Positions 52,470-63,300 of a stretch of 64,000 nucleotides of DNA are shown in pieces. Both the position numbers and the translations under genes were made by a program. The notes beneath the pieces are model-generated. The model was given only the letters and a program-made list of their open reading frames with translations, was not told where the DNA came from and did no database searches. The stretch's first letter is position 1; each line of letters starts with the position of its first letter. The stretch comes from Callipepla californica brunnescens (lineage: Eukaryota > Chordata > Aves > Galliformes > Odontophoridae): positions 124,001 through 188,000 of the forward strand of contig JALIRH010000119.1 in assembly GCA_023055505.1 (NCBI GenBank), written 5' to 3'.

Positions 52470-53393
52470 CAGACACGCGGCAGCTGCAGCTCCTGCACTT
52501 CTGGCTCTTCCTGGGCATCTCCCTGGCTGCCCTCCTGGGCAACGGCCTCAGCAGCACAGCCGCAGCCCGCGACCACGGCCTGCACACCCCCATGTACCTC
52601 TTTGTCGTCAACCTCGCCCTCCTCGACCTGGGCTGCATCTCCACCACTCTCTCCAAAGCCGCGGCCAATGCCCTCTGGGACACCAGGGCCATCTCCTACT
52701 TGGGATGTTCTGCACAGGTCTTCTTTCTTTCTTTCTTTCTACTTCTTTCTTCGTCTCAGCAGAGTATTCCCTTCTCGCAGTCAAGTCCTATGACCGCTTT
52801 GTTGCCATCTGCAATCCCCTGCACTACGGGACCCTCCTGGGCAGCAGAGCTTGTGTCACCGTGGCAGCAGCTGCCTGGGGCACTGGGTTTTTCTATTCCC
52901 TGCTGCACGCTGCCAATACATTTTCACTGCCACTCTGCCAAGGCGATGTTTTGAATCAATTCTTCGGTGAAATCCCCCAAATGTTAAAGCTCTCCTGCTT
53001 GCAGCCATACCTCAGGAAAGTTTGGCTTATTGTGGTTAGTGTCTCTTTGTATCTTGGGTGCTTTGTTTTCATTGTGCTGTCCTACGTGCAGATCTCCAGG
53101 GCAGTGCTGAGGATGCCCTCTGTGCACGGCCAGCACAGAGCCTTCTCCACGTGCCTCCCCCACCTGGCCGTGGTCCCCCTCTTTGTCTACACTGCCACGT
53201 TTGCCTACCTGAAGCATCCTTCTATCTCTTCTCCATCCCTGGACCTCCTGGTGTCATTTCTGTACTCGTGGTGCCTCCAGCAGTGAATCCTCTCATCTAC
53301 AGCCTGAGGAACCAGGAGCTCAAGGTTGCAGTGAGCAATACGTACTTCTGCGCCCAAAAAATGCGCATCAGCCTAACAGGATCCCCATGGTAA
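52470..53393 (+). pseudogene. Olfactory receptor, main part (OR14-like), two frameshifts
   Basis: Continues the gene begun at 47028, after the duplicated CAGAC: TRQLQLLHFWLFLGI, helix 1 with LLGNGL, HTPMYLFVVNLALLDLG in helix 2, DTRAISYLGC, the DRY-like SYDRFVAICNPLHYG, FSTCLPHLAVVPLF in helix 6, and NPLIYSLRNQELK in helix 7. It is a seven-helix odorant receptor of the single-coding-exon type. A CTTT repeat near 52722-52750 shifts the frame in helix 3, and a one-base loss near 53265 shifts it again before helix 7. With ERV4 in codon 17 the gene is clearly dead. The order of the three lesions cannot be read from this copy. Confidence 0.93.
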
Positions 53394-53796
53394 TTCACAA
53401 TCCCTTGTTTATATTTGCCTTCATTATTGTTTCCACTGCCACGACTTTGATTTAATAAGAAGTTTTCTTCTTGGCCTGCTACATATCGTTCATGTTTTGG
53501 CGCACTCAACTCATGTACCTATAGATCAAGGCTCTCTGTTGATAAATACAATAAAGAAGCCAGCAGAAATTCATGTGTCTCCATTCCTTTGTTTTCCCAT
53601 CTTCACTGAAACGGGGAGAGCAACTCACGTATGCAGGAGCAGTTCAGGGGCCAAGAGCCCAGCTGCACCACGGAGCAGCAGCCTCAGTGTTCACGGGGGG
53701 CTGCCCCTCACTGCCCCGTGGGCCTGTCCTCTCATCTGTGTTTGAAAACGGGCTGCTGCTTCCCAGGTCCAATGGCCACAGACGGTAGCAGGACAC
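53394..53796. other. 3' flank of the olfactory receptor
   Basis: Contains AATAAA-like sequence near 53552. No other gene recognised. It ends at the ERV5 5' LTR. Confidence 0.5.
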
Positions 53797-54237
53797 TGTT
53801 GTGGTTTTGTGGTTTTGATGCCGGTATTCCACATCAGAACATCATGCAGGCCGTTAAGGAGTTAATGCTGTGGGAGCAGGGGAGGAGCGGAGCTCCGCAC
53901 CAGACACCAGGCCCGCGCTTTTTGGTGGCGCGCTCTCCAGGCGGCTGTGAGGAGTTCAGCACGTGTAACGTAAGCTCCCAGTTTTCTCGTTTGGAAATTT
54001 TGTCTCTCTCTCAATTGTTCAATTTTATTAGATTTAGTAAATTTACCGTTCCTTCTCAAATCGTGCCGTTGTGTTTTTCTTTACAGACCCTCAATCCCCT
54101 CTGTTTTCCCCTCCCCCTGAAGCGCGCAGCTCTGTTGAGGCGGCCGCGCGGCAGTTGTTTTTTTTTTTTTTTCCTCTCCCTTTCTTTTTCCCTTCTCGGT
54201 TCCCCCTTGGGTTACTGTCACGGATAACACCGTGACA
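53797..54237 (+). repeat. ERV5 5' LTR
   Basis: TGTTGTGGTTTTGTGG...CACCGTGACA, 441 bp. It includes an inverted repeat at its end (TGTCACGG...CCGTGACA). It shares GGTATTCCACATCA with the ERV4 LTR start. Confidence 0.92.
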
Positions 54238-54243
54238 CATTAT

Positions 54244-54261
54244 TGGTGGAGAATGCGGGCA
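54244..54261 (+). promoter_or_regulatory. ERV5 primer binding site, probably tRNA-Ala
   Basis: TGGTGGAGAATGCGGGCA, six bases after the LTR. Its complement ends ATTCTCCACCA, which is the acceptor end of tRNA-Ala species beginning GGGGAAT (with the G3:U70 pair). Identified from tRNA-Ala features I recall, not by search. Confidence 0.7.
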
Positions 54262-54311
54262 ATGCAGTTTTTGTACTCCACTGTAAAACTGGTGCTGAGT
54301 GGACTGTTTTC

Positions 54312-56162
54312 ATGTACCTTGGAGCATGTTGGCGCCTTTTTAAGCTCCTCATGTTCAGCATGGGAGTCATATCTGCATACAGCTGCTTTAGTGTGCTGAT
54401 GGGGTTACCCCCCTCCCGCCTAAACAGCCTGGTTAATATGACAGATTATACGGCATTTGGATTGGTTTCCAGGTACTCTTTTCAGGTTTTTACCTATCTT
54501 CAAGGTGTCAGCCTGGCAACTGTGTTATCTGTTTTCCTGAATGTACTCTGTGCAATGGTATTTTACATCCAGTGGAGGAAGCCTTCCTCAGAACCAGAGA
54601 GTGTTGAATGGCAGGGAAGGTGGGAAAAGTTAGGGAAGAAATTAGAAGCGTGGGGACCCCTGGTGCAATGTGATTTTGATCTTGAGCACCTGCGGGATCC
54701 TGAGAAATTCAGTGAGTGTTTAGGTCAGGAGTCATGTGACTCAGGCAGATCTGAGAAGGAACGGATTGTTTGGGGCTTGGCTTGTGCTTATCGAGCTATA
54801 ATTGATATTCTTGAGAGAAATGGTTTCCAAACCGAGGTTCAGAACAAAAATGAAAACCTTGAGGTTAAACCTGACCAGTCACAGGAAGCACCGGCATCCG
54901 TGTCGGTTGCCCCTGTGGAAGGCCAGAAATGGAAACTTGTGTCCTCTCGGCTAGAACGGAAAGAAGAAGAAGCAGAGAAAAAAAAGGAAGATCCAGGTGA
55001 GGGGCCCTCTTCAGCACCACCACCACCACCACCACCACCTAAAAAGGCCACTAAGGAAGGTGAGAAACGTGGAGACGACAGAGATGAGAAAGAAGAGGAA
55101 GATCCAGGTGAGGGACCCTCCTCAGCACCACCACCACCACCACCACCTAGAAAGGCCACTAAGAAAAGTGTGAGACATGGAGAGGACAGTGATAATGAAG
55201 AAATCACCATTACTACTATTCGTCAGCCACTAAAGATGACTGAAATCCAGGGTTCAAGAAAGGAGTTTGTACGGCGCTCAGATGAACCTATTGTCACCTG
55301 GTTGCTGCGGTGTTGGGACAACCGTGCCAGCAGCGTGTCCCTAGATGGCAACGAAGTCCGCCAACTGGGAAGCATTGCTCGAGACCCAGCTATCAACAGA
55401 GGGATTAGTAGATGTCTGAGTGGAGTTGCTACCCTCTGGGAACGAGTACTAGTAGCTGTAAAGGAGAGATTTCCTTACAAAGACGATCGGGAGCCTAAGG
55501 TGGAAAGATGGAATACTGTGGAGAAGGGCGTCCAATTTTTGAGAGAAATGGCTGTAGTAGAGATGCTGTACGATCCTACTTTTGTCCCTAACAATCCACA
55601 CCAGGAGCGCGATCCTGAGAAAGCATGGTGTAAAGCTGATGTATATCGGAAGCTCTCAAAAACAGCACCAGAAAGGTACGCAAGTACACTGGTAGCAACA
55701 TTCAATATACTCGAGGGCCGAAACAGAAGACTCCCATTTCATGAAGTGGTTACTACACTTCACAACTTTGAACAACAACTTCCACCATCACACGTTTCCA
55801 TTGCAGCTGTATCATCGGTAGCAGGAGAAGTCAGTGACATAAAGAAGATACTGAAAATGATACTGGAGGAATTGTCCTTACTGATGAACCGGGATGGACC
55901 TGTGTCAGTATCAGAAACACCTGATGAAGACGGGGATGATCCAAAGAATCTGATGGAGAAACTGATCAAACTGATAAAAGTCTCAGCCATCAAAGGCAAC
56001 CGCCTCTCTGCTCGAGCAGATGACAGCAGTAACTTCATGTCGCGTGTGTCCATGTGGAGCTTCTTACGAGAAAATGGAGAGGACATGAAGAAGTGGCATA
56101 AAAAACCCACCCCTGCACTACGAGCACGTGTGAGAGAATTACAGCAGAGATCAAGCTGCTAA
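54312..56162 (+). CDS. gag: ERV5 Gag with N-terminal membrane hairpin
   Basis: The frame is open from the primer site, but the first ATG is at 54312, giving 616 codons. Counting from that Met, hydrophobic helix 1 is about residues 8-31, a loop with sequon NMT (42) follows, and helix 2 is about 63-85 (VSLATVLSVFLNVLCAMVFYI). After this comes VEWQG...LGKKLEAWG, shared with ERV4. A linker contains a duplicated unit, EDPGEGPSSAPPPPPPP, present twice (near 54990 and 55105). The capsid-like part starts EIQGSRKEFVRR. The C-terminal helical region has no zinc knuckle. The frame is intact, but its end (QQRSSC) lies at a deletion joint with pol near 56145, so the natural C-terminus is lost. There is no myristoylation site and no PPxY. 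Confidence 0.87.
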   Translation: MYLGACWRLFKLLMFSMGVISAYSCFSVLMGLPPSRLNSLVNMTDYTAFGLVSRYSFQVFTYLQGVSLATVLSVFLNVLCAMVFYIQWRKPSSEPESVEWQGRWEKLGKKLEAWGPLVQCDFDLEHLRDPEKFSECLGQESCDSGRSEKERIVWGLACAYRAIIDILERNGFQTEVQNKNENLEVKPDQSQEAPASVSVAPVEGQKWKLVSSRLERKEEEAEKKKEDPGEGPSSAPPPPPPPPKKATKEGEKRGDDRDEKEEEDPGEGPSSAPPPPPPPRKATKKSVRHGEDSDNEEITITTIRQPLKMTEIQGSRKEFVRRSDEPIVTWLLRCWDNRASSVSLDGNEVRQLGSIARDPAINRGISRCLSGVATLWERVLVAVKERFPYKDDREPKVERWNTVEKGVQFLREMAVVEMLYDPTFVPNNPHQERDPEKAWCKADVYRKLSKTAPERYASTLVATFNILEGRNRRLPFHEVVTTLHNFEQQLPPSHVSIAAVSSVAGEVSDIKKILKMILEELSLLMNRDGPVSVSETPDEDGDDPKNLMEKLIKLIKVSAIKGNRLSARADDSSNFMSRVSMWSFLRENGEDMKKWHKKPTPALRARVRELQQRSSC

Positions 56163-56818
56163 AATTGGAAGTGTCTCAAATAGACTTGAACTGGCAGAAC
56201 AAAGGAGAGTTATTTTTAGCTCGGTGGGCCCATGAGACCTCAGGCCATCAAGGAAGGGATGCGACCTATAAGTGGGCTAGAGACCGAGGGGTGGACTTAA
56301 CTATGGATGTCATCGCACAGGTTACCCATGACTGTGATACATGTGCCATAATTAAACAGGCCAAGAGGATGATACCTCTCTGGCAGGAAGGGAGATGGCA
56401 GAAGTATAAATATGGGGAGGCGTGGCAGGTTGATTATATCACCTTGCCACGATCTCGCAATGGTAAGCGTTATGTGCTCACCATGGTGGAGGCGACCACT
56501 GGGTGGCGGGACATTTAAGCATTGGGAGAAAAATCTGTCAGAAGCCACCTGGTTGGTCAACACTAGGGGATCAGTAAACCGAGATGGTCCTACACAGTCC
56601 AGCTCCCTACAGGGGGACATAAGGTCCCTGTAGTACATGTGAAGAGCATGTTGGGAAAAGCAGTGTGGGTCCTTCCAGCCTCTGGAAAGGGCAAACCCCT
56701 CCATGGAACAGTTTTCGCACAGGGACCTGGGTGCACCTGGTGGGTAATGGATAAAAATGGGGATGTCCAGTGTGTCCCACAAGGGAATCTGATGCTGGGG
56801 GAGTGCAGTCTGTGATTC
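56140..56818 (+). pseudogene. pol: ERV5 Pol remnant: RNase H end and integrase pieces
   Basis: Starts at the RNase H end (DQAAK in one frame, then VSQIDLNWQ in another) and continues with integrase HETSGHQG, CDTC and QVDYITL. It is cut after ATTGW by a deletion of about 257 bp relative to ERV4, which removed the second Asp and the Glu. The C-terminal part (TFKHWEKNLSEATWLVN, VWVLPASGKGK) follows in other frames and ends near 56815. No catalytic integrase can be made. Confidence 0.9.
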
Positions 56819-56918
56819 CATGTGTATATGTATATGTATAGATCTATTTGTATGTAATCTGTGTTATTGCTGTTCTTGGTTCTATATAGATACATGTTAA
56901 GCATGATGTGATGATGTG

Positions 56919-56933
56919 GAATAAAGGGTGGAA
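56919..56933 (+). promoter_or_regulatory. ERV5 polypurine tract
   Basis: GAATAAAGGGTGGAA directly before the 3' LTR, close to that of ERV4. Confidence 0.8.
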
Positions 56934-57375
56934 TGTTGTGGTTTTGTGGTTTTGATGCCGGTATTCCACATCAGAACATCATGCAGGCCGTTAAGGAGTT
57001 AATGCTGTGGGAGCAGGGGAGGAGCGGAGCTCCGCACCAGACACCAGGCCCGCGCTTTTTGGTGGCGCGCTCTGCGGGCGGCTGTGAGGAGTTCAGCACG
57101 TGTAAAGTAAGCTCCCAGTTTTCTCGTTTGGAAATTTTGTCTCTCTCTCAATTGTTCAATTTTATTAGATTTAGTAAATTTTATTAGATTTACCGTTCCT
57201 TCTCAGATCGGGCAGTTGTGTTTTTCTTTACAGACCCTTAATCCCGTCTGTTTTCCCCTCCCCCTAGAGCGTGAGGCTCTGCTTAGGCGGCCGCGCGGCA
57301 GTTTTTTTTCCCTCTCCCTTTCTTTTTCCCTTCTTGGTTCCCTCTTTGCTTACTGTCACGGATAACACCGTGACA
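56934..57375 (+). repeat. ERV5 3' LTR
   Basis: About 442 bp. It carries a tandem duplication of about 14 bp (TTTATTAGATTTA-like, near 57165-57195) absent from the 5' LTR, and most of the substitutions lie in its second half. It abuts satellite E at 57376. Confidence 0.92.
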
Positions 57376-60300
57376 GCCCCATTGATTCCTATGGCCCCAT
57401 TGATTCCTATGGTCCCATTGATTTTTATGGCCCCATTGAGTTCTATGGCCCCATTGAGTTCCATGGCCCCATTGATCCTCATGGCCCCATTGAGTTCTAT
57501 GACTCCTTTGATTCCTATGGCCACATTGATCCCTATGGCCCCATTGAGTTCAATGCCCCATTGATTCCTATGGCCTCATCGATCCCTATGGCCCCATCGA
57601 TTCCTATGGCCCCATTGATTCCTATGATCCCATTGATCCCTATGGCCCCATTGCTCCCTATGGCCCCATCGATCCCTATGGCCCCATTGATCCCTCTGGC
57701 CCCATTGATTCCTAAGGCCCCACTGACTCCTATGGCCCCATTGATTCCTGTGGCCACATTGATCCCTATGGCCCCATTGATTCCTATGGCCCCATTGATT
57801 CCTGTGGCCACATTGATCCCTATGGCCTTATTGATTCCTATGGCCCCACTGATTCCTATGGCCCCACGTATTCCTATGGCCCCACTGATTCCTATGGCCC
57901 CATTGATTCCTATGGTCCCATTGATCCCTGTGGCCCCATTGAGTTCTACGGCCCCACTTATTCCTATGGCCCCATTGATCCCTAGGGTCCCATTGATCTC
58001 TATGGCCCCATTGCGTTCTATAGTCCCATTGAGTTCTATGGCCCCATTGATTCCTATGGCCCCATTGATTTTTATGGCCCCTTTGAGTTCTATGGCCCCA
58101 TTGAGTTCTAAAACCCAATTGATCCCTATGGCCCCATTGACCATTAGTCCCAACTGATTCCGATGTCCCCAATGATTCCTATGGCCCCATTGATCCCTAT
58201 AGCCCCATTGATCCCTATGGCCCCATTGAGTTCTATGGCCATTTTCATCCCTATGGCTCCATTGATTATTATGGCCCCATTGATTCCTATGGCCCCATTG
58301 ATTCCTATGGCCCCACTGATCCCTCTGGCCCCACGTATTCCTATGGCCCCACTGATTCCTATGGCCCCACTGATCCCTATGGCCCCATTGATTCCTCTGG
58401 CCCCACTGATTCATATGGCCCCATTGATCCCTATAGCCACCTTGATCCCTATAGCCCCATTGAGTTCTACGGCCACATTGATCCCTATGGCTCCGCTGAT
58501 TCCTATGGCCCCATTGATTCCTATGGCCCCATTGTTTCCTGTGGCCCCATTGATCCCTATGCCCCATTGATTCCTATGGCCCCACTGATTCCTATGGCCC
58601 CACGTATTCCTATGCCCCACTGATTCCTATGGCCCCATTGATTCGTATGGTCCCATTGATCCCTATGGCTCCATTGAGTTCTATGGCCCCACTGATTCCT
58701 ATGGCCCCATTGATTCCTATGGCCCCATTGATCCCTATGGCCCCATTGATCCCTATGGCCCCATTGATCCCTATGGCCCCATTCAGTTCTATGGCTGCAT
58801 GGATTCTTCTGGCATTATTGATCCCTAGGGCCCCATTGATCTCTATGGCCCCATTGAGTTCTATGGCCCCATTGAGTTTTATGGCCCCATTGATTCCTAT
58901 GGCCCCATTGTTTTTTATGGCCCCTTTGAGTTCTATGGCCCTATTGAGTTCTATAGCCCAATTGATCCCTATGGCCCCATTGATCCCAAAGGCCCCATGG
59001 AGTTCTATGGCTCCATTGAGTTCTATGGCCCCATTCATCCCTAAGGCCCCATTGATTCCTAAGGCCCCATTGATTCATATGGTCCCATTGATCCCTACGG
59101 CCCCATTGAGTTCTATGGCCCCACTGATTCCTATGGCCCCACTGATTCCTATGGCCCCATTCAGTTCTATGGTCCCATTGATCCCCATGGCCCCGTTGAG
59201 TTCTAGGCCCAACTGATTCCTATGGCCCCACTTATTCCTATGGTCCCGTTGATCCCTATGGCCCCATTGATCCCTATAGCCCCTTTGAGTTCTATGGCCG
59301 TGTGCATTCCTATGGCCTTATTGAGCCCTATGGCCCCGTTGAGTCCTATGGCCCCATTGATCTCTGTGGCCGCATTGAGTTCTATGGCCCAATTGATCCC
59401 TATGGCCCCATTGATCCCTATGGCTCCTTTGAGTTCTATGGCTCCTTTGAGTTCTATGCCTCCATTGATCCCTATGGCACCATTGATCCCTATGGCCCCA
59501 TTGAGTTCAATGGCCCCATTGATCCCTATGTCCCCATTGATCCCTATGGCCCCATTGCGTTCTATGGCCCCATTGATTACCATGGCCACATTGATCCCAT
59601 TGGGCCCATCGATCTATATGGCCCCATTGATCCCTATGGCCCCACTGATTCCTATGGCCCCACTGATTCCTATGGCCCCATTGATCCCTATGGCCCCTTG
59701 ACTCTTATGGCCCCACTCATCCCTAAGGCCCCATTGATTCCTATGACCCCATTGATTCGTACGGTCCCATTGACCCCTATGACCCCATTCAGTTCTATGT
59801 CCCCATTGATTCCTATGGCCCCATTGAGTGACTTCTATGGCCACACTGATTCCTATGGCCACATTGAGTTCTATGGCCCAATTGATCCCTATGGCCCCAT
59901 TGTGTTCTATGGCTCCATTGATTCCTATGGCCTCATCGATCTCTATGGCCGCATCGATCCCTATGGCCCCATCGATTCCTGTGGCCCCATTGATCCATAT
60001 GTCCCTATTGATCCCTAAGGCCCCATCGATCCCTATGGCCCCATTGATCCCTTTGGCCCCATTGATTCCTAAGGCCCCACTGATTCCTATGGCCCCATTG
60101 ATTCCTATGGCCCCACTGATTCCTATGGCCTCATTGATTCCTATGGCCCCATTGATCCCTATGGCCCCATTGTTCCCTATGGCCCCATTGAGTTCTATGG
60201 CCCCATTGATCCTTACGGCTCCATTGATCCCTAGGGCCCCTTTGATCCCTATGGACCCATTGAGTCCTATGGCCCCATTTATCGCTGTGGCCACATTGAT

Positions 60301-63300
60301 CCTAATGGCTCCATTGAGTTCTATGGCCCCATTGAGTTCTATGTCCCCATTGATTCCTATGGCCCCATTGATTTTTATTTTCCCTTTGAGTTCGATGGCC
60401 CCATTGAGTTCTATGGCGCAATTGATCCCTAAGACCCCATTGATCCCTATGGCCCCATTGAGTTCTATGGCTCCTTTGAGTTCTATGCCTCCATTGATCC
60501 CTATGGCACCATTGATCCCTATGGCCCCATTGAGTTCAATGGCCCCATTGATCCCTATGTCCCCATTGATCCCTATGGCCCCATTGCGTTCTATGGCCCC
60601 ATTGATTACTATGGCCACATTGATCCCATTGGGCCCATCGATCTACATGGCCCAATTGATCCCTATGGCCCCACTGATTCCTATGGCCCCACTGATTCCT
60701 ATGGCCCCATTGATCCCTATGGCCCCTTGACTCTTATGGCCCCACACATCCCTAAGGCCCCATTGATTCCTATGACCCCATTGATTCGTACGGTCCCATT
60801 GACCCCTATGACCCCATTCAGTTCTATGTCCCCATTGATTCCTATGGCCCCATTGAGTGACTTCTATGGCCACACTGATTCCTATGGCCACATTGAGTTC
60901 TATGGCCCAATTGATCCCTATGGCCCCATTGTGTTCTATGGCTCCATTGATTCCTATGGCCTCATCGATCCCTATGGCCGCATCGATCCCTATGGCCCCA
61001 TCGATTCCTATGGCCCCATTGAACCCTATGTCCCTATTGATCCCTACGGCCCCATCGATCCCTATGGCCCCATTGATCCCTTTGGCCCCATTGATTCCTA
61101 AGGCCCCACTGATTCCTATGGCCCCATTGATTCCTATGGCCCCACTGATTCCTATGGCCTCATTGATTCCTATGGCCCCATCGATCCCTATAGCCCCATT
61201 GCTCCCTATGGCCCCATTGAGTTCTATGGCCCCATTGATCCTTATGGCTCCATTGATCCCTATGGCCCCTTTGATCCCTATGGACCCATTGAGTCCTATG
61301 GCCCCATTTATCGCTGTGGCCCCATTGATCCTAATGGCTCCATTGAGTTCTATGGCCCCACTGAGTTCTATGGCGCAATTGATCCCTATGGCCCCATTGA
61401 TCCCAATGGCCCCATTGATTCCTATGACCCCATTGATTCCTAAGTTCCCATTGATCCCTACAACCCCATTGAGTTCTATTGCCCCATTGAGTTCTATGGC
61501 CCCATTGAGTTCTATGGCTTCATTGATTCCTATGGCCCCATTGATTCCTATGGCCCCATTGAATTCTATGGCCCCATTGATTCCTATGGTCCCATTGATC
61601 GCTGTGGCACTATTGATCCCTATGGCCCCATTGATCCCTATGGCCCCATTGAGTTCTATGGCCCCAAAGAGTTCTATGGCCCCATTGATTTCTATGGCCC
61701 CACTGATTTTTATGGCCCCTTTGAGTTCTATGGCCCCATTGAGTTCTATAGCCCAATTGACCCCTATGGACCCATTGATCCCTATGGCCCCATGGAGTTC
61801 TATGGCTCCATTGAGTTCGATGGCTCCATTAATCCCTATGGCCCCATTGATCCCGATGGCCCCATTGATTCCTATGGTCCCATTGATTCCTATGGCTCCA
61901 TTGATTCCAATGGTCCCATTGATCGCTACGGCCCCATTGAGTTCTATGGCCCCATTGATTCCAATGGTCCCATTGATCGCTACGGCCCCATTGAGTTCTA
62001 TGGCCCCATTGATTTCGATGGCCCAATTGATTCCTGTGGCCCCATTGAGATCTATGGCCCCATTGATTCCTATGGCCTCACTGATTCCTATGGCCCCACG
62101 TATTCCTATGGCCCCACTGATTCCTATGGCCCCGCTGATCCCTATGGCCCCATTGATTCCGATGGCCCCATTGATCCCTCTGGCCCCTTTGATTCCTAAG
62201 GCCCCACTGATTCCTATGGCCCCACTGATCCCTATGGCCCCATTGATTCCTATGGCCCCACTGATTCCAATGGCCCCATTGATTCCTATGGCCCATTTAT
62301 CCCTATAGCCCCATTGATCCCTATAGCCCCATTGAGTTCTATGGCCCCATTGATCTCTGTGGCTCCATTGATTCATATGGCCCCATTGATTCCTGTGACC
62401 ACATTGATCCCTATGGCCCCATTGATTCCTATGGCCCCTCTGATTCCCATGGCCCCACGTATTGCTATGGCCCCACTGATTCCTATGGCTCCATTGATTC
62501 CTATGGTCCCATTGATCCCTATGGCTCCATTGAGTTCTATGGCCCCACTGATTCGTATGGCCCCACTGGTCTTTATTGCCCCATTGATCCTTATGGCCCC
62601 ATTGATCCCTATGGCCCCATTGTGTTCTATGGCTCCATTGATTCCTATGGCCTCATCGATCCCTATGGCCGCATCGATCCCTATGGCCCCATCGATTCCT
62701 ATGGCCCCATTGAACCCTATGTCCCTATTGATCCCTACGGCCCCATCGATCCCTATGGCCCCATTGATCCCTTTGGCCCCATTGATTCCTAAGGCCCCAC
62801 TGATTCCTATGGCCCCATTGATTCCTATGGCCCCACTGATTCCTATGGCCTCATTGATTCCTATGGCCCCATCGATCCCTATAGCCCCATTGCTCCCTAT
62901 GGCCCCATTGAGTTCTATGGCCCCATTGATCCTTATGGCTCCATTGATCCCTATGGCCCCTTTGATCCCTATGGACCCATTGAGTCCTATGGCCCCATTT
63001 ATCGCTGTGGCCCCATTGATCCTAATGGCTCCATTGAGTTCTATGGCCCCATTGAGTTCTATGGCGCAATTGATCCCTATGGCCCCATTGATCCCAATGG
63101 CCCCATTGATTCCTATGACCCCATTGATTCCTAAGTTCCCATTGATCCCTACAACCCCATTGAGTTCTATTGCCCCATTGAGTTCTATGGCCCCATTGAG
63201 TTCTATGGCTTCATTGATTCCTATGGCCCCATTGATTCCTATGGCCCCATTGAATTCTATGGCCCCATTGATTCCTATGGTCCTATTGATCGCTGTGGCA

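Larger units (their letters stand above)
53797..57375 (+). mobile_element. ERV5: env-less relative of ERV4, tRNA-Ala-type primer site, pol mostly deleted
   Basis: 3579 bp with LTRs of about 441 and 442 bp. It keeps a full gag with a membrane hairpin, then only the RNase H end and scraps of integrase. There is no target duplication: the left flank is receptor-gene flank (GGACAC) and the right flank is satellite (GCCCCATT). The two LTRs are almost identical in their first half but clearly different in the second. Both facts suggest recombination between two related elements. Confidence 0.9.

Noticed and set aside
52432..52720. Arginine/proline/histidine-rich plus frame over the receptor start
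   Set aside because: It is the wrong frame of the receptor sequence; the correct frame gives helix 1 and helix 2.
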